Position numbers and translations under genes: made by a program
The notes under the pieces: generated by a model
Seen by the model: only the letters and a program-made list of their open reading frames with translations
Database searches by the model: none
Told to the model about the DNA's origin: nothing
From: JACJWR01 sp964474045
Lineage (GTDB): Bacteria; Actinomycetota; Actinomycetes; S36-B12; UBA10799
Assembly: GCA_964474045.1 (NCBI GenBank)
Contig: CAYYRC010000006.1
Coordinates: 56,176 to 120,175, forward strand
Length of the DNA: 64,000 nt
Direction: 5' to 3'
Shown here: one piece after another, positions 50,235 to 59,053 of the stretch
How the letters are laid out: each line of letters starts with the position of its first letter
How positions within the stretch are numbered: position 1 is the first letter of the stretch

Positions 50235-51128
50235 GTGACGGTGTCCGACGGGAACGGCTGGGTCCAGTGCCGCTGCGGGTCCAGGCACTGGGGCAAGCTC
50301 GGCGCGGCGGGGCTGCTGCTCGTCCACGCCGACCTGCCCGAGCCGCAGGTCGCCGCGGCCCGCCGCGGACCGCTGCCCCCGGATGCCCGCGTGCTGCTGC
50401 AGCACCGCGCCCCGTGGTCGCACCAGGGGGACACCTGGGGCCTGCCCGGTGGCGCCCGAGACAGCGGCGAGAGCGCGCGCACCGCGGCCCTGCGGGAGGT
50501 GCAGGAGGAGGCACAGATCGACGCCGCGCCCGCGGAGTTCCTGGGCGTGCAGGTGACCGACCACACGGACTGGAGCTACACGACGGTCCTGATGCTCGTC
50601 GCGGCCGCGGAGTCACCCACCCGCAACCGCGAGAGCAAGGAGCTGCGCTGGGTGCCTGTGGAGCACGTGTGGGTCTCCCTCACCGACGACGGGCCGCTGC
50701 GGCTGCACCCGGGCTTCGCGCAGAGCTGGCCGCTGCTCGCCGGACCCCGCACGCGGCTGCTGGTGGATGTGGCGAACGTGATGGGAAGCCGTCCGGATGG
50801 CTGGTGGCGCGATCGGGCGGCCGCGGCGCAGCGGCTGGTGGCGCAGCTGGAGCCCCTGCCGGGTGCGGTGCTCGCGCCGGATGGCTCGCTCATCGACGTC
50901 GTGCACGCGGCGATCGAGGGCAAGGGGGTGCACGCCAGCACCGACAACCCCGCCTTGATCGTGACGCGCGACGGCACCGCTGACGATGCCTTGGCGGGCG
51001 TGGCCCGCCCCGGTGACCTGGTGGTGACCGCCGACCGCGGCCTGCGCGAGCGCGTGACGGCGGTCGGGGCCCAGGTGATCGGCCCCAGCTGGCTGCTGGA
51101 CCTGATCGACGGTCTGGGCAGCGCGTGA
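50235..51128 (+). CDS. Nudix hydrolase fused to a NYN/PIN-like domain
   Basis: The 297-residue protein has a Nudix domain with the box GARDSGESARTAALREVQEEAQ, one position off consensus (Gln for the last Gly). An N-terminal CRCGSRHWG precedes it. From about residue 170 there is a NYN (YacP-like) domain: RLLVDVANVMGSRPDGWW, VTRDGTADDAL and DLVVTADRGLRERV, which carry the acidic residues of a PIN-type nuclease. The pair suggests clean-up of nucleotides or RNA ends. The stop overlaps ung by 4 bp, linking it to DNA/RNA maintenance. Confidence 0.82.
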   Translation: MTVSDGNGWVQCRCGSRHWGKLGAAGLLLVHADLPEPQVAAARRGPLPPDARVLLQHRAPWSHQGDTWGLPGGARDSGESARTAALREVQEEAQIDAAPAEFLGVQVTDHTDWSYTTVLMLVAAAESPTRNRESKELRWVPVEHVWVSLTDDGPLRLHPGFAQSWPLLAGPRTRLLVDVANVMGSRPDGWWRDRAAAAQRLVAQLEPLPGAVLAPDGSLIDVVHAAIEGKGVHASTDNPALIVTRDGTADDALAGVARPGDLVVTADRGLRERVTAVGAQVIGPSWLLDLIDGLGSA

Positions 51129-51820
51129 CCGAGCCGCGACGCCCCCTCGAGGAGCTCATGCACCCGTCATGGGCGGCGGCCCTGGCCGACCAGGCCCAGC
51201 GGATCGCCGAACTTGGCGACTTCCTGCGCGCCGAGCTGGCGGCGGGGCGCGGCTACCAGCCGCCCGGGCCGCAGGTCTTCCGCGCCTTCGGCCTGCCGCT
51301 GGACGACGTGAGGGTGCTCATCGTCGGCCAGGACCCGTATCCGACGCCCGGCCACGCGGTGGGCCTGTCGTTCGCCGTGCCGCCCGGCACCGTCCCGCTG
51401 CCGCCCAGCCTGGTGAACATCGGCACCGAGTTGCGCGACGACCTGGGGTGCGACCTGCCCGACGACTTGGCTGCCTGGAGCGCCGCAGGGGTGCTGCTGC
51501 TCAACCGGGTGCTCACCGTGCGCCCGGGTGCGCCGGGCAGCCACCGGAACCAGGGCTGGGAGGTGGTTACCGAGGCCGCGGTCACGGCGCTGGCCGCTCG
51601 TGGCGGACCGCTTGTGGCGATCCTCTGGGGCCGCGACGCGCAGGGGTTGCGGCCGCTGCTGGGGCCGAGGACGCCGGTCATCGCCAGCGCTCACCCCAGC
51701 CCGCTGTCCGCCCGCCGTGGCTTCTTCGGCTCGCGTCCCTTCAGCCGCGCGAATGCTGCCCTGGCCGCGCAGGGGGCCGCACCGGTGGAGTGGTGTGGCG
51801 GGGGTGCGGCCATCGGCTGA
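51125..51820 (+). CDS. ung: Uracil-DNA glycosylase, family 1
   Basis: The 231-residue enzyme has the water-activating motif GQDPYPTPGHAVGLSF, LLLNRVLTVRPG, and the DNA-inserting HPSPLSARRGFFGSRPFS. It removes uracil from DNA. GTG 51125 overlaps the Nudix-NYN stop, so it is expressed with that gene. Confidence 0.95.
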   Translation: MTEPRRPLEELMHPSWAAALADQAQRIAELGDFLRAELAAGRGYQPPGPQVFRAFGLPLDDVRVLIVGQDPYPTPGHAVGLSFAVPPGTVPLPPSLVNIGTELRDDLGCDLPDDLAAWSAAGVLLLNRVLTVRPGAPGSHRNQGWEVVTEAAVTALAARGGPLVAILWGRDAQGLRPLLGPRTPVIASAHPSPLSARRGFFGSRPFSRANAALAAQGAAPVEWCGGGAAIG

Positions 51821-51825
51821 TCGGC

Positions 51826-51831
51826 TAGTGT
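51826..51831 (+). promoter_or_regulatory. Probable -10 hexamer (TAGTGT)
   Basis: TAGTGT, 6 nt, GTG 51838. It overlaps the space right after the ung stop. Confidence 0.45.
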
Positions 51832-51837
51832 TTCGGC

Positions 51838-52260
51838 GTGCCACGCTTCGAGACCGGTATCGACATCGCGTCGTGCCGCGAGGTCGTGTGGCTCCTGATC
51901 ACCGACGCCGCGGGCTACCCGAGGTGGAACAGCGCCGTGCTGCGCGTCGACGGCGAGATCGACCCTGGCGCATCCATCAGCGTGGTGACGAACGCCGACC
52001 CCACCCACGGCCATGGTGCCAAGGTGGTCGAGTACGAGCCCGAGAACCGCATGGTGTGGCGCGAGGGTTTGCCGTTCGGCCTGTTCACCGCCAGTTGGAC
52101 GTTTCTGCTCGGGGACTCGGACAACGGGGTTCGCTTCGAGATGTACGAGGACTACTCAGGTCCGCTGGCCTTCGTCATCGGCCGCACCCGCCCCGACCTG
52201 CAGGCGATGTTCGACTCGTTCGCCGCTGACCTGCGGGTGGCGGCGGAGGGGCGCGGGTAG
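51838..52260 (+). CDS. SRPBCC-fold protein
   Basis: The 140-residue protein fits the START-like SRPBCC fold: ETGIDIASCREVVWLLITDAAGYPRWN at the start, KVVEYEPENRMVWREGLPFG in the middle and a long C-terminal helix (RPDLQAMFDSFAADLRVAAE). It is a hydrophobic-ligand binding domain with unknown ligand. GTG 51838 is supported by the leaderless spacing. Confidence 0.82.
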   Translation: MPRFETGIDIASCREVVWLLITDAAGYPRWNSAVLRVDGEIDPGASISVVTNADPTHGHGAKVVEYEPENRMVWREGLPFGLFTASWTFLLGDSDNGVRFEMYEDYSGPLAFVIGRTRPDLQAMFDSFAADLRVAAEGRG

Positions 52261-52261
52261 A

Positions 52262-52277
52262 CCCGGGCTTCGCCGGG
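52262..52277. terminator. Short hairpin between SRPBCC and PlsC-HAD genes
   Basis: CCCGG and CCGGG pair around GCTTCG directly after the SRPBCC stop, in the 27-nt gap between convergent genes. Confidence 0.4.
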
Positions 52278-52287
52278 AAGAGGCCAG

Positions 52288-53742
52288 CTACTCGTGCGAC
52301 GGCTCGACATACACCGGCCACGAGGTCATGGCGTCGATGTACATCTGGCGAACCTCGGCCACGTGCTCGTCCAAGTCGGCGACGCTCCAGTCCGACGTAT
52401 CGATCGGCGGCAGCACCCGCACGTCCAGCCGACCCGGGGCCATGAAGTAGGCCTTGGGCCGCATGAGCTCGCCGGCGTTGCGGATCACGATCGGCACGAT
52501 CGGCACACCTGCCTGCATCGCAATGTGGAAGGGACCCTTCTTGAACGGCAGGATCTTGTCCGTGGGTGAGCGCGTGCCCTCCGGGGCGATGGCGATCGAT
52601 CGGCCGTTCTGCAGCGCCTCGACCACGGGGCCGAGGGCCTTGCGGGCCTCGGAGCTGTTGCCGCGGTCGATGTAGGCGATGTCCATGAGGTACCCCACGG
52701 GGGCGAACATCGGGTCGTGCGAGGCCTCGATCTTCGCCACGCCGGTGAAGTCCTGCCGCAGCAGCGCACCCAGGATCAGCACGTCGAGCTGGCTCTGGTG
52801 GTTGAACAGGAAGACCGCCGGGCGCGCGGCCCACAGGTTCTCCTGGCCGATGACGTTCAGGTTGATGCCGCCGGCCGCCAGCGCCAGGTCCGAGCCGACG
52901 CTCGCTGCCAGGTTCGCTCCCGCCCGACGGCTCTGGTTGGCCACCGCTGTGCCCACGCCGACGGCCACGCCGAAGCCCAGCGCGCCGTAGGACAGCAGGC
53001 TGCGCGCGACGTCGGCCGGTCCGATGGACTTGGGCTGGAACAGCCGCGACACCGGCCAGTCCCGCTCGCCGGCGATCTCCTCCAGCTTCTCGTCCGGGTT
53101 GAGCGGACGGGGGCGCCCCACGACCTCCAGGAAGGGCAGGTCCTCGGCGCCGTTGGAGTAGCCGAAGGACTCCGACAGGTCCACACCGTGCTCGGCCGCG
53201 AAGTCCTCGACCGCCTGGGACTTGCCCACGCCCCAGCGGATCTCGCCGTCCACCTCGCCGGTCAGCTTGCCCTCGTCGTCGACGGCGAACTGGGTGGCGA
53301 TGATGTTCGTGATGCCCAGGTCGTCGGCCGCGGGCACGATCTGCGGCGGAGTGGCGGACGAGGCGATCACGATCGTGTGCCCCTTGGCGGCGTGGGCCTC
53401 GACCAGGGCGCGGGCCCCGGGGAAGATCATCCCGGCGATCTTCTTGCGGAACAGCTTGTCCGCCGCAGCATCGACATCGTCCAGGGTCCGACCCTCCAGG
53501 CCGGACACCGCCACGTTCATCAGCCGGCTGATGTCGGCGCCGCGCCGCTCCACCCGGGCGCTCTCGACCACCGTCCGCATCAGCTCGCGGAAGCCGATGT
53601 CACGGTTGCGCAGGCGGTCGGTGAAGAACGCCTTGGCCGAATAGCCGTCGATCAGCGTGCCGTCGAAGTCGAAGAACGCGCCCACCTGCGGCCCGTCCGG
53701 CGAGTTCGACACGTCCTCCAGCAACCATCCCAGATCGGTCAC
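52288..53742 (-). CDS. plsC: Bifunctional HAD phosphatase-like / 1-acylglycerol-3-phosphate acyltransferase
   Basis: The 484-residue protein has an N-terminal HAD domain (FFDFDGTLIDGYS, ASSATP, GYSNGAEDLPFL) and, from about residue 275, a PlsC-type acyltransferase with NHQSQLD (HX4D) and APEGTRSP. The same fusion occurs in mycobacteria (Rv2483c). It should acylate lysophosphatidate and may also dephosphorylate a lipid intermediate. GTG 53742 overlaps the plsB stop by 4 bp. Confidence 0.9.
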   Translation of the reverse strand: MTDLGWLLEDVSNSPDGPQVGAFFDFDGTLIDGYSAKAFFTDRLRNRDIGFRELMRTVVESARVERRGADISRLMNVAVSGLEGRTLDDVDAAADKLFRKKIAGMIFPGARALVEAHAAKGHTIVIASSATPPQIVPAADDLGITNIIATQFAVDDEGKLTGEVDGEIRWGVGKSQAVEDFAAEHGVDLSESFGYSNGAEDLPFLEVVGRPRPLNPDEKLEEIAGERDWPVSRLFQPKSIGPADVARSLLSYGALGFGVAVGVGTAVANQSRRAGANLAASVGSDLALAAGGINLNVIGQENLWAARPAVFLFNHQSQLDVLILGALLRQDFTGVAKIEASHDPMFAPVGYLMDIAYIDRGNSSEARKALGPVVEALQNGRSIAIAPEGTRSPTDKILPFKKGPFHIAMQAGVPIVPIVIRNAGELMRPKAYFMAPGRLDVRVLPPIDTSDWSVADLDEHVAEVRQMYIDAMTSWPVYVEPSHE

Positions 53743-55622
53743 GGTTTGGGCTCCTCTCGGGCCAGGCCCTCGCGTTCGTTTGCCATACGTCGGATCACCT
53801 GCACGCGCCGGACGGCGCCGCTGAGCTCGTCGGCGAACGCCTTGCGCCGCTCCCGCAGCTCCTCGCCGCCGGTGCCCAGCAGGTCGCGGTTGCCGGCCAG
53901 CTGCATCGCGCCGGCGAACAGGTTCTTGGAGATCGACTCCGGCGAGTGCAGCTGGCGCTGGTACCACCACTGCCGCGCCACGCCGATGCACTCGTCCAGG
54001 AACTCCTTGCGGTCCACCGGCCGGCTGGGCGCGCGGTTGGCCAGCAGGATCGCCACCACCTCGTAGGCCTCCAGGAACGGCCCGATGGTGCGGTGGGCGA
54101 CGTGCATGGGGGTCTTGCGCAGCGTGGTGAGGATCGTCTTGGGATCCCACTGCTCCTGCTCCCAGTCGGGCACGACCAGCGAGACCTCGCGGGCCACGGC
54201 CTCGGCCAGCTCGGAGCGGGTGGGGAAGAAGAACTCGTACTTGAGCAGGTCCTCCAGCTGCTTCACCTCGCGCCAGGTGTCCCCGACGACGTCTGTGGAG
54301 CCCTCCTCGCCGACCTTCACCAGGGCCAGTTCGACCATGGCGCGCGTCAGGAAGTGATGGGCGATGGAGTTGCGGTAGAACCCGGCCTCGTGCATGCGGT
54401 CCGCGGCGATGCGGAACACCGGCTCGGTGCCGCCGTCGTAGCGCTCCACCACGCCCTCGCGGACCAGCCGCTTGATCGACTGGTAGAGACCGCCGGTGGC
54501 GGTGGTCTCGACGTCGGAGGTCAGCGGCAGGCCGCGCTCCGCGATGTAGTCGAGCACGGGGGACAGCACGCTCGCGCCCTCCTCCACCGTCAGCGCCCGG
54601 TCGTCGTTGTCCAGCAGGGCGAACGTCACCAGCGAGGTCGGCGTGATCGGCGTGACCTGGTTGATCCTGTGCATCAGCTCGAAGGCGATCTTCGGCACCG
54701 CGTAGCGGTCCAGGTCGATCGGCACCGGGGTGCCGTCCTCGGCGGCCTTCAGCACCTCGGCGTCGCGGACGCTCGTCATCGCATCGCCGATGGACAGCGG
54801 CTCGCCGAAGCGCAGGTGCACGCGGCCCAGCCGGCGGGACTGGTCCCCGGCGAACTGGAACAGCCACTTGACCGACTCCGGCGACTTGCTGGCGCCCAAC
54901 TCCTCGGCCGAGATGGCGCCGATCTCATGCTGCTGGTCGTAGGTGATCGACACCGGTACGCAGTAGGCGGTCTCGTCGCCGGCCGAGGTGAACGCGTCCA
55001 CCACGTAGCTCAGGATCCCGTAGCGCGGCGGGCGCAGCTTGCCCGAGCGCGACCGGCCGCCCTCGATGTACCACTCCAGGTTGGCGTTGTTGCCCATCAG
55101 GTAGGCCAGGTAGGTCCGCAGCGTCTTCTTGTAGACCTCGTCGCCCTTGAACTCGCGGCGGATGAACACGATGCCGTTGCGGCGGGCCAGCGGCGCCATC
55201 GGCCAGAACGCCAGGTTGTCCCCGCCCAGCACATAGTTGCCGGGGAACCCCCACTTGGACAGCGTGGACCGCAGGATGATCGGGTCCAGGTAGGACTTGT
55301 GGTTGGGGAGGAAGATCAGCGACGCGTCCTGGCCGAGCGTGCGCAGCTCGGACAGGCCGAAGTCGTCCACGTCCACCTTGTAGGACCTGGTCATGTAGCT
55401 GCTCAGCTTGCGCCAGATGACCTGGGAGCTCTGCGTCGTGCTCGGCTGCACGCACATCTCGTCCAGGCAGGACTCCACCTGGCCCGTCATGGACTTCGTG
55501 CTCGTCCCCATCTCGGCCGCGAGGGCGTCGATGAGCGCCTCGAACTGCGGGGACTTGATGACCACGCCGGGCGGCTGCGGCTGGTGGCGCGGATCGCTGT
55601 CAGGATTGGCTGACACGGGCAC
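53739..55622 (-). CDS. plsB: Glycerol-3-phosphate acyltransferase
   Basis: The 627-residue protein has the acyltransferase motifs FLPNHKSYLDPI (HX4D), GIVFIRREFKGD, EGGRSRSGKLRPP and the late VPVSITYD, as in PlsB. It carries out the first acylation of glycerol-3-phosphate. GTG 55622 is the start. It is followed without a gap by plsC, and the CoA-transferase gene lies 85 nt upstream on the same strand, so the three probably form one lipid operon. Confidence 0.92.
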   Translation of the reverse strand: MPVSANPDSDPRHQPQPPGVVIKSPQFEALIDALAAEMGTSTKSMTGQVESCLDEMCVQPSTTQSSQVIWRKLSSYMTRSYKVDVDDFGLSELRTLGQDASLIFLPNHKSYLDPIILRSTLSKWGFPGNYVLGGDNLAFWPMAPLARRNGIVFIRREFKGDEVYKKTLRTYLAYLMGNNANLEWYIEGGRSRSGKLRPPRYGILSYVVDAFTSAGDETAYCVPVSITYDQQHEIGAISAEELGASKSPESVKWLFQFAGDQSRRLGRVHLRFGEPLSIGDAMTSVRDAEVLKAAEDGTPVPIDLDRYAVPKIAFELMHRINQVTPITPTSLVTFALLDNDDRALTVEEGASVLSPVLDYIAERGLPLTSDVETTATGGLYQSIKRLVREGVVERYDGGTEPVFRIAADRMHEAGFYRNSIAHHFLTRAMVELALVKVGEEGSTDVVGDTWREVKQLEDLLKYEFFFPTRSELAEAVAREVSLVVPDWEQEQWDPKTILTTLRKTPMHVAHRTIGPFLEAYEVVAILLANRAPSRPVDRKEFLDECIGVARQWWYQRQLHSPESISKNLFAGAMQLAGNRDLLGTGGEELRERRKAFADELSGAVRRVQVIRRMANEREGLAREEPKP

Positions 55623-55707
55623 TCCCGAGGGGCGGCGGAGACGGCTGCGGACTCGGGTCAGCGTAGCCCCGCCGACCCCGTGTGTCGCAGGATCGCCAGG
55701 CGCGCGC

Positions 55708-56949
55708 TCAGTGGCCGAGCAGGCCCAGCTTTCGGCCCTTGCGCTCCAGGTCCTCGCGCGCCATCGGGTGCGCCGCCCGGTCGATCAGCTCGCGGGCCTG
55801 CTCGGACTGGCTGCGCCCCCACAGGTGCGCCATGCCCTGCTCGGTGACGACCGCGGTCTGCTGGAAACTCGTCACGCGCACTGCCAGGCGCCCGACGATG
55901 GTCGAGGTCTTGCTCTTCTCGTGCCACGAGGGCAGCGCGATGAACGCCTTGCCCTCCGGGGCGTGCATGGCGCCGACGATGAAGTCGGTCTGACCGCCGA
56001 TGCCGGAGTAGATGCGGTCCTTGATCGTGGACGCGTTGGCCTGTCCGAACAGATCCACCTGCAGCGCGGAGTTGACCGACATCATCCGCGGGTGCCGCGC
56101 GATGATCGCCGGGTCGTTGGTCTTCTCGGTCCGCAGCAGGCGCACGCGCGGGTTGCGGTCGACCCACTCGTACAGCTCCTGGCTGCCGAAGATGAAGCTC
56201 GCCACGATGGGTCGGACGCGATCCAGCGCACCCTCCTGCTCCAGGCGCAGCACGCCGTCGGAGAACATCTCCGACCACAGGGTCAGGCCGCGGTGCCCGT
56301 GCAACGAGTGCAGCACGGCGTCGGGGATGGACCCGATCCCCAGCTGCATAGTGGAGCCGTCGGGGATGTGCTCGGCGACGTGGTCGCCGATCCGCTGGCT
56401 CTGCTCGTCGGGCAGGCCCGGGTTGATCGACGGCAGCTCGTCGTCGACCTCCACCAGGTAGTCGAAGTGGCCCACGAGCACCTCGGCGTCGCCGTACAGG
56501 TAGGGCATGTTGCGGTTCACCATCCCGACCACCAGGCCGCCGCTGGCGCGCACGGCCTCGATGGCCGCCGGCAGCACGTTGACCTCCAGGCCCAGGCTCA
56601 CGCGCCCGTCCCGGGGTGCCGAGACGTGCAGCAGGACGACATCGACCGGGAGCGGGCCGGCGAAGAGCAGCGGCACCATCGACAGTCGGCAGGGCACGTA
56701 CTGCAAGCCGGGGCGGTCGCGCATGCCCGGCCCCACGAACGTGGTCTCCAGCGTCACGCCCTCCCGGTTCGGCAGGTCGCCGTGCGCGTTGAGCATGTGC
56801 AGGGTGTAGACCTCCTGCGCGGCGTCGAACGCCCGGATGAGCGGCATGGGCGTGGCGAAGTTGCCGGAGGCGACGACGCGCGCACCGGGAGCCAGGCGGG
56901 AGAAGACGTCGGAGAGCTGTTCCAGGGTGACGTGAGCCATGTTGACCAT
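55708..56949 (-). CDS. Acetyl-CoA hydrolase / CoA-transferase family protein
   Basis: The 413-residue protein has the Cat1/4-hydroxybutyrate CoA-transferase signatures: LGIGSIPDAVLHSL, LTLWSEMFSDG with the catalytic Glu, GIGGQTDFIVGA and VVTEQGMAHLWG. It moves CoA between acids such as acetate, succinate or butyrate. Next to plsB it could supply acyl-CoA. ATG 56949 or ATG 56940 may be the start. It is divergent from the glycosyltransferase gene by 38 bp. Confidence 0.87.
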   Translation of the reverse strand: MVNMAHVTLEQLSDVFSRLAPGARVVASGNFATPMPLIRAFDAAQEVYTLHMLNAHGDLPNREGVTLETTFVGPGMRDRPGLQYVPCRLSMVPLLFAGPLPVDVVLLHVSAPRDGRVSLGLEVNVLPAAIEAVRASGGLVVGMVNRNMPYLYGDAEVLVGHFDYLVEVDDELPSINPGLPDEQSQRIGDHVAEHIPDGSTMQLGIGSIPDAVLHSLHGHRGLTLWSEMFSDGVLRLEQEGALDRVRPIVASFIFGSQELYEWVDRNPRVRLLRTEKTNDPAIIARHPRMMSVNSALQVDLFGQANASTIKDRIYSGIGGQTDFIVGAMHAPEGKAFIALPSWHEKSKTSTIVGRLAVRVTSFQQTAVVTEQGMAHLWGRSQSEQARELIDRAAHPMAREDLERKGRKLGLLGH

Positions 56950-56975
56950 TGTCTCGCATCGGTTGCTGCGCGGCC

Positions 56976-56981
56976 TATGGT
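56976..56981 (+). promoter_or_regulatory. Probable -10 hexamer (TATGGT)
   Basis: TATGGT, 6 nt, ATG 56988; this supports the short start of the glycosyltransferase. Confidence 0.45.
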
Positions 56982-56987
56982 GGCTGC

Positions 56988-58265
56988 ATGGCCGGATCCG
57001 GGGGACCGCGGATCGCCTTGGTGGTGGCGGGGTCCCGCGGCGACGCCCAGCCTTTCGTGGCGCTGGCCAAGGAACTGCAGCGCGCCGGTGCCAGGCCGGT
57101 ACTGCTGACCCATGCCGAGCACGCCGGGCTGGCGGCGGAACACGGCGTGGCGTTCCGCACCATGCCCGGCGACCCGCGCGAGCTGCTGGCCACGCAGGCC
57201 GGGCTGGAGCTGCTGGAGTCGCGCAGCCAGCTCCGTGCGCTGCGCCGGCTGCGGGACCTGGGCGCCCACCTCTTCGACGACGTCACGGAGGCCCTGGAGC
57301 GCGAGTTGCCCTCGGCCGACGCGGTCGTGTTCTCGACGCTGGCGGTGAGCGCCTACCACGTGGGCGAGGCGTTGGGGATCCCCGCGATCTGGGCGGTGCT
57401 GCAGCCGGTGTCGCCGACGCGCGCGTGGCCCTCGCTGCTGGTGTCCCCAGGGCGGGATCTCGGACCCTTGAACTACCCGTCGCACTACTTGCTCGACATC
57501 ATCGGCTGGCGGCTGTTCGGCTCGAGCGTCGCCGCCTACCGGCGGCGCGCGGGGCTGGCGCCGCTGGGCTGGGTCGGGCCGGGGCGCAAGGTGCGAGCGG
57601 AGCTGCCGGTCGTCGCGGGCTGGTCGCAGGTGCTGGCGCCGCGCCCGAGCGACTGGCACGACCACATCCACGTCACCGGCGCCTGGCAGCTGGCCTCGCG
57701 AGCGGCGGTGCCGACGGCGGTGGAGCGGTTCCTGGCCGATGGGCCGGCGCCGGTGTACATGGGCCTGGGCAGCGCCACGGTGGCGCGGCCGGAGGAGCTG
57801 TCGGCGGCGCTGCTCGGCGCTGCCCGCGACGTGGGCGTTCGGGTGCTGCTGTCGGGCGGTTGGGCCGGGCTGCGCCCCGGCGCCGACGGCGGCGGCTCGG
57901 TGCTGGAGGTGGGGGAGTTGCCCCACGACGCGGTCTTCGGGCGGTGCGCCGCGGTAGTGCACCATGCCGGCGCCGGCACTGCGCAGACCGCATTGGCCGC
58001 CGGGGCGGTGTCGGTGTCGCTGCCGCTGTGGGGCGATCAGCCGTTCTGGGCCCGTCGGCTGCAGGCGCTCGGGGTGGCTCCGCCGCCGGTGCCGCGGGCG
58101 CGTTGGTCCCGGGCGGCGATCGGTGCCGCGCTGGCACGTGCGGTGGGCGAGCCCTGGCGGCGCGAGCGGGCGGGGATGGCGGCTACCCGGATGGCCGCGG
58201 AGGGCGGTGCCGCCGGCGCGGCTCAGACAGTGCTGAGGATCGTCACAACCAGCCGAGGTCGCTAG
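56988..58265 (+). CDS. GT1-family glycosyltransferase (UGT-like)
   Basis: The 425-residue protein has the GT-B N-terminal start RIALVVAGSRGDAQPFVALAKEL and a C-terminal sugar-nucleotide site with VVHHAGAGTAQTALAAG and LPLWGDQPFWARRL, as in sterol/antibiotic glucosyltransferases. It probably glycosylates a lipid or secondary metabolite with a UDP-sugar. It overlaps the convergent membrane protein gene by 23 bp. Confidence 0.88.
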   Translation: MAGSGGPRIALVVAGSRGDAQPFVALAKELQRAGARPVLLTHAEHAGLAAEHGVAFRTMPGDPRELLATQAGLELLESRSQLRALRRLRDLGAHLFDDVTEALERELPSADAVVFSTLAVSAYHVGEALGIPAIWAVLQPVSPTRAWPSLLVSPGRDLGPLNYPSHYLLDIIGWRLFGSSVAAYRRRAGLAPLGWVGPGRKVRAELPVVAGWSQVLAPRPSDWHDHIHVTGAWQLASRAAVPTAVERFLADGPAPVYMGLGSATVARPEELSAALLGAARDVGVRVLLSGGWAGLRPGADGGGSVLEVGELPHDAVFGRCAAVVHHAGAGTAQTALAAGAVSVSLPLWGDQPFWARRLQALGVAPPPVPRARWSRAAIGAALARAVGEPWRRERAGMAATRMAAEGGAAGAAQTVLRIVTTSRGR

Positions 58266-58944
58266 CTCCGAGCAGGGCGAGGACGACGCCGCTGGTGACG
58301 AGGAAACCCGGGACGATGCTCGCCGAGTACTTGACCAGTTCCTTGCGCGCCCAGTCCAGCGGCCGGTCCAGGCGGTGCCCGAGCGCCAAGACCAGCAACG
58401 AGATGGCGATGAACGTGATGCTGGCCGCGATGGCCCCGATCGCCACCAGCGCCGCGTCCTGCGGCAGCTCCAGGCGGGCGCGTTGGATCACGATGGCCAT
58501 CCCTGCCCAATAAGGCAGGTTCGTGGGGTTCACCAGCGCCGTGCCGACCGCCATCGACGCCGCCGACCTTGGGCCCGCCTGCGCGGCACGCTGCAGGAAA
58601 TCGCGGGTGTGGGCGCCGGCACGCGACGACGGGTCGCGCCGCTGTCGCAGGTACACCACCCCGGCGGTCACCACCATCAGGGCGCCCACGATGAGCATGG
58701 CCCAGCCGAGGTCGCGCTTGACGCGCGTGGTCAGGTCGATGCCGGCGAACAGCCCGCCCACGGCGGTCAGCGCGCACACCGCCACGACCTGGCACGCCAG
58801 CCACGTCCCGGTGAAGGCCCACGCCGTGGTCCGAGCCCGGTCCGACAGCAACATGACTGCCAGGCCGGCGATCGGCAGCGGGCTCGTCGCGATGCCCCAT
58901 CCCAGGTACGCCACCACAGCTGCGGTGGCCCAGAACGAGTGCAC
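58243..58944 (-). CDS. GAP/LysE-superfamily membrane protein
   Basis: The 233-residue protein has about six helices. The N-terminus (GWGIATSPLPIAGLAVMLLS) and the central NPTNLPYWAGMAIVI fit the LysE superfamily branch of actinobacterial GAP/Sap proteins, linked to glycolipid export in mycobacteria. With a glycosyltransferase gene facing it, a glycolipid connection is attractive but unproven. GTG 58944 lies 6 nt after TAGCCT. Confidence 0.72.
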   Translation of the reverse strand: MHSFWATAAVVAYLGWGIATSPLPIAGLAVMLLSDRARTTAWAFTGTWLACQVVAVCALTAVGGLFAGIDLTTRVKRDLGWAMLIVGALMVVTAGVVYLRQRRDPSSRAGAHTRDFLQRAAQAGPRSAASMAVGTALVNPTNLPYWAGMAIVIQRARLELPQDAALVAIGAIAASITFIAISLLVLALGHRLDRPLDWARKELVKYSASIVPGFLVTSGVVLALLGASDLGWL

Positions 58945-58950
58945 AGGCGC

Positions 58951-58956
58951 AGGCTA
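58951..58956 (-). promoter_or_regulatory. Probable -10 hexamer (TAGCCT) of the GAP-like gene
   Basis: On the minus strand TAGCCT is 6 nt before GTG 58944, a leaderless arrangement. Confidence 0.45.
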
Positions 58957-59053
58957 GTGCGTCGCTGCGTCGGCCTTGCAGTTGAAGCCGCGTTCACGTG
59001 CCGTTTTCCCCTAGTCTGCATCCGCACTATCAGGCGCTGATGCGGAGGAACCC

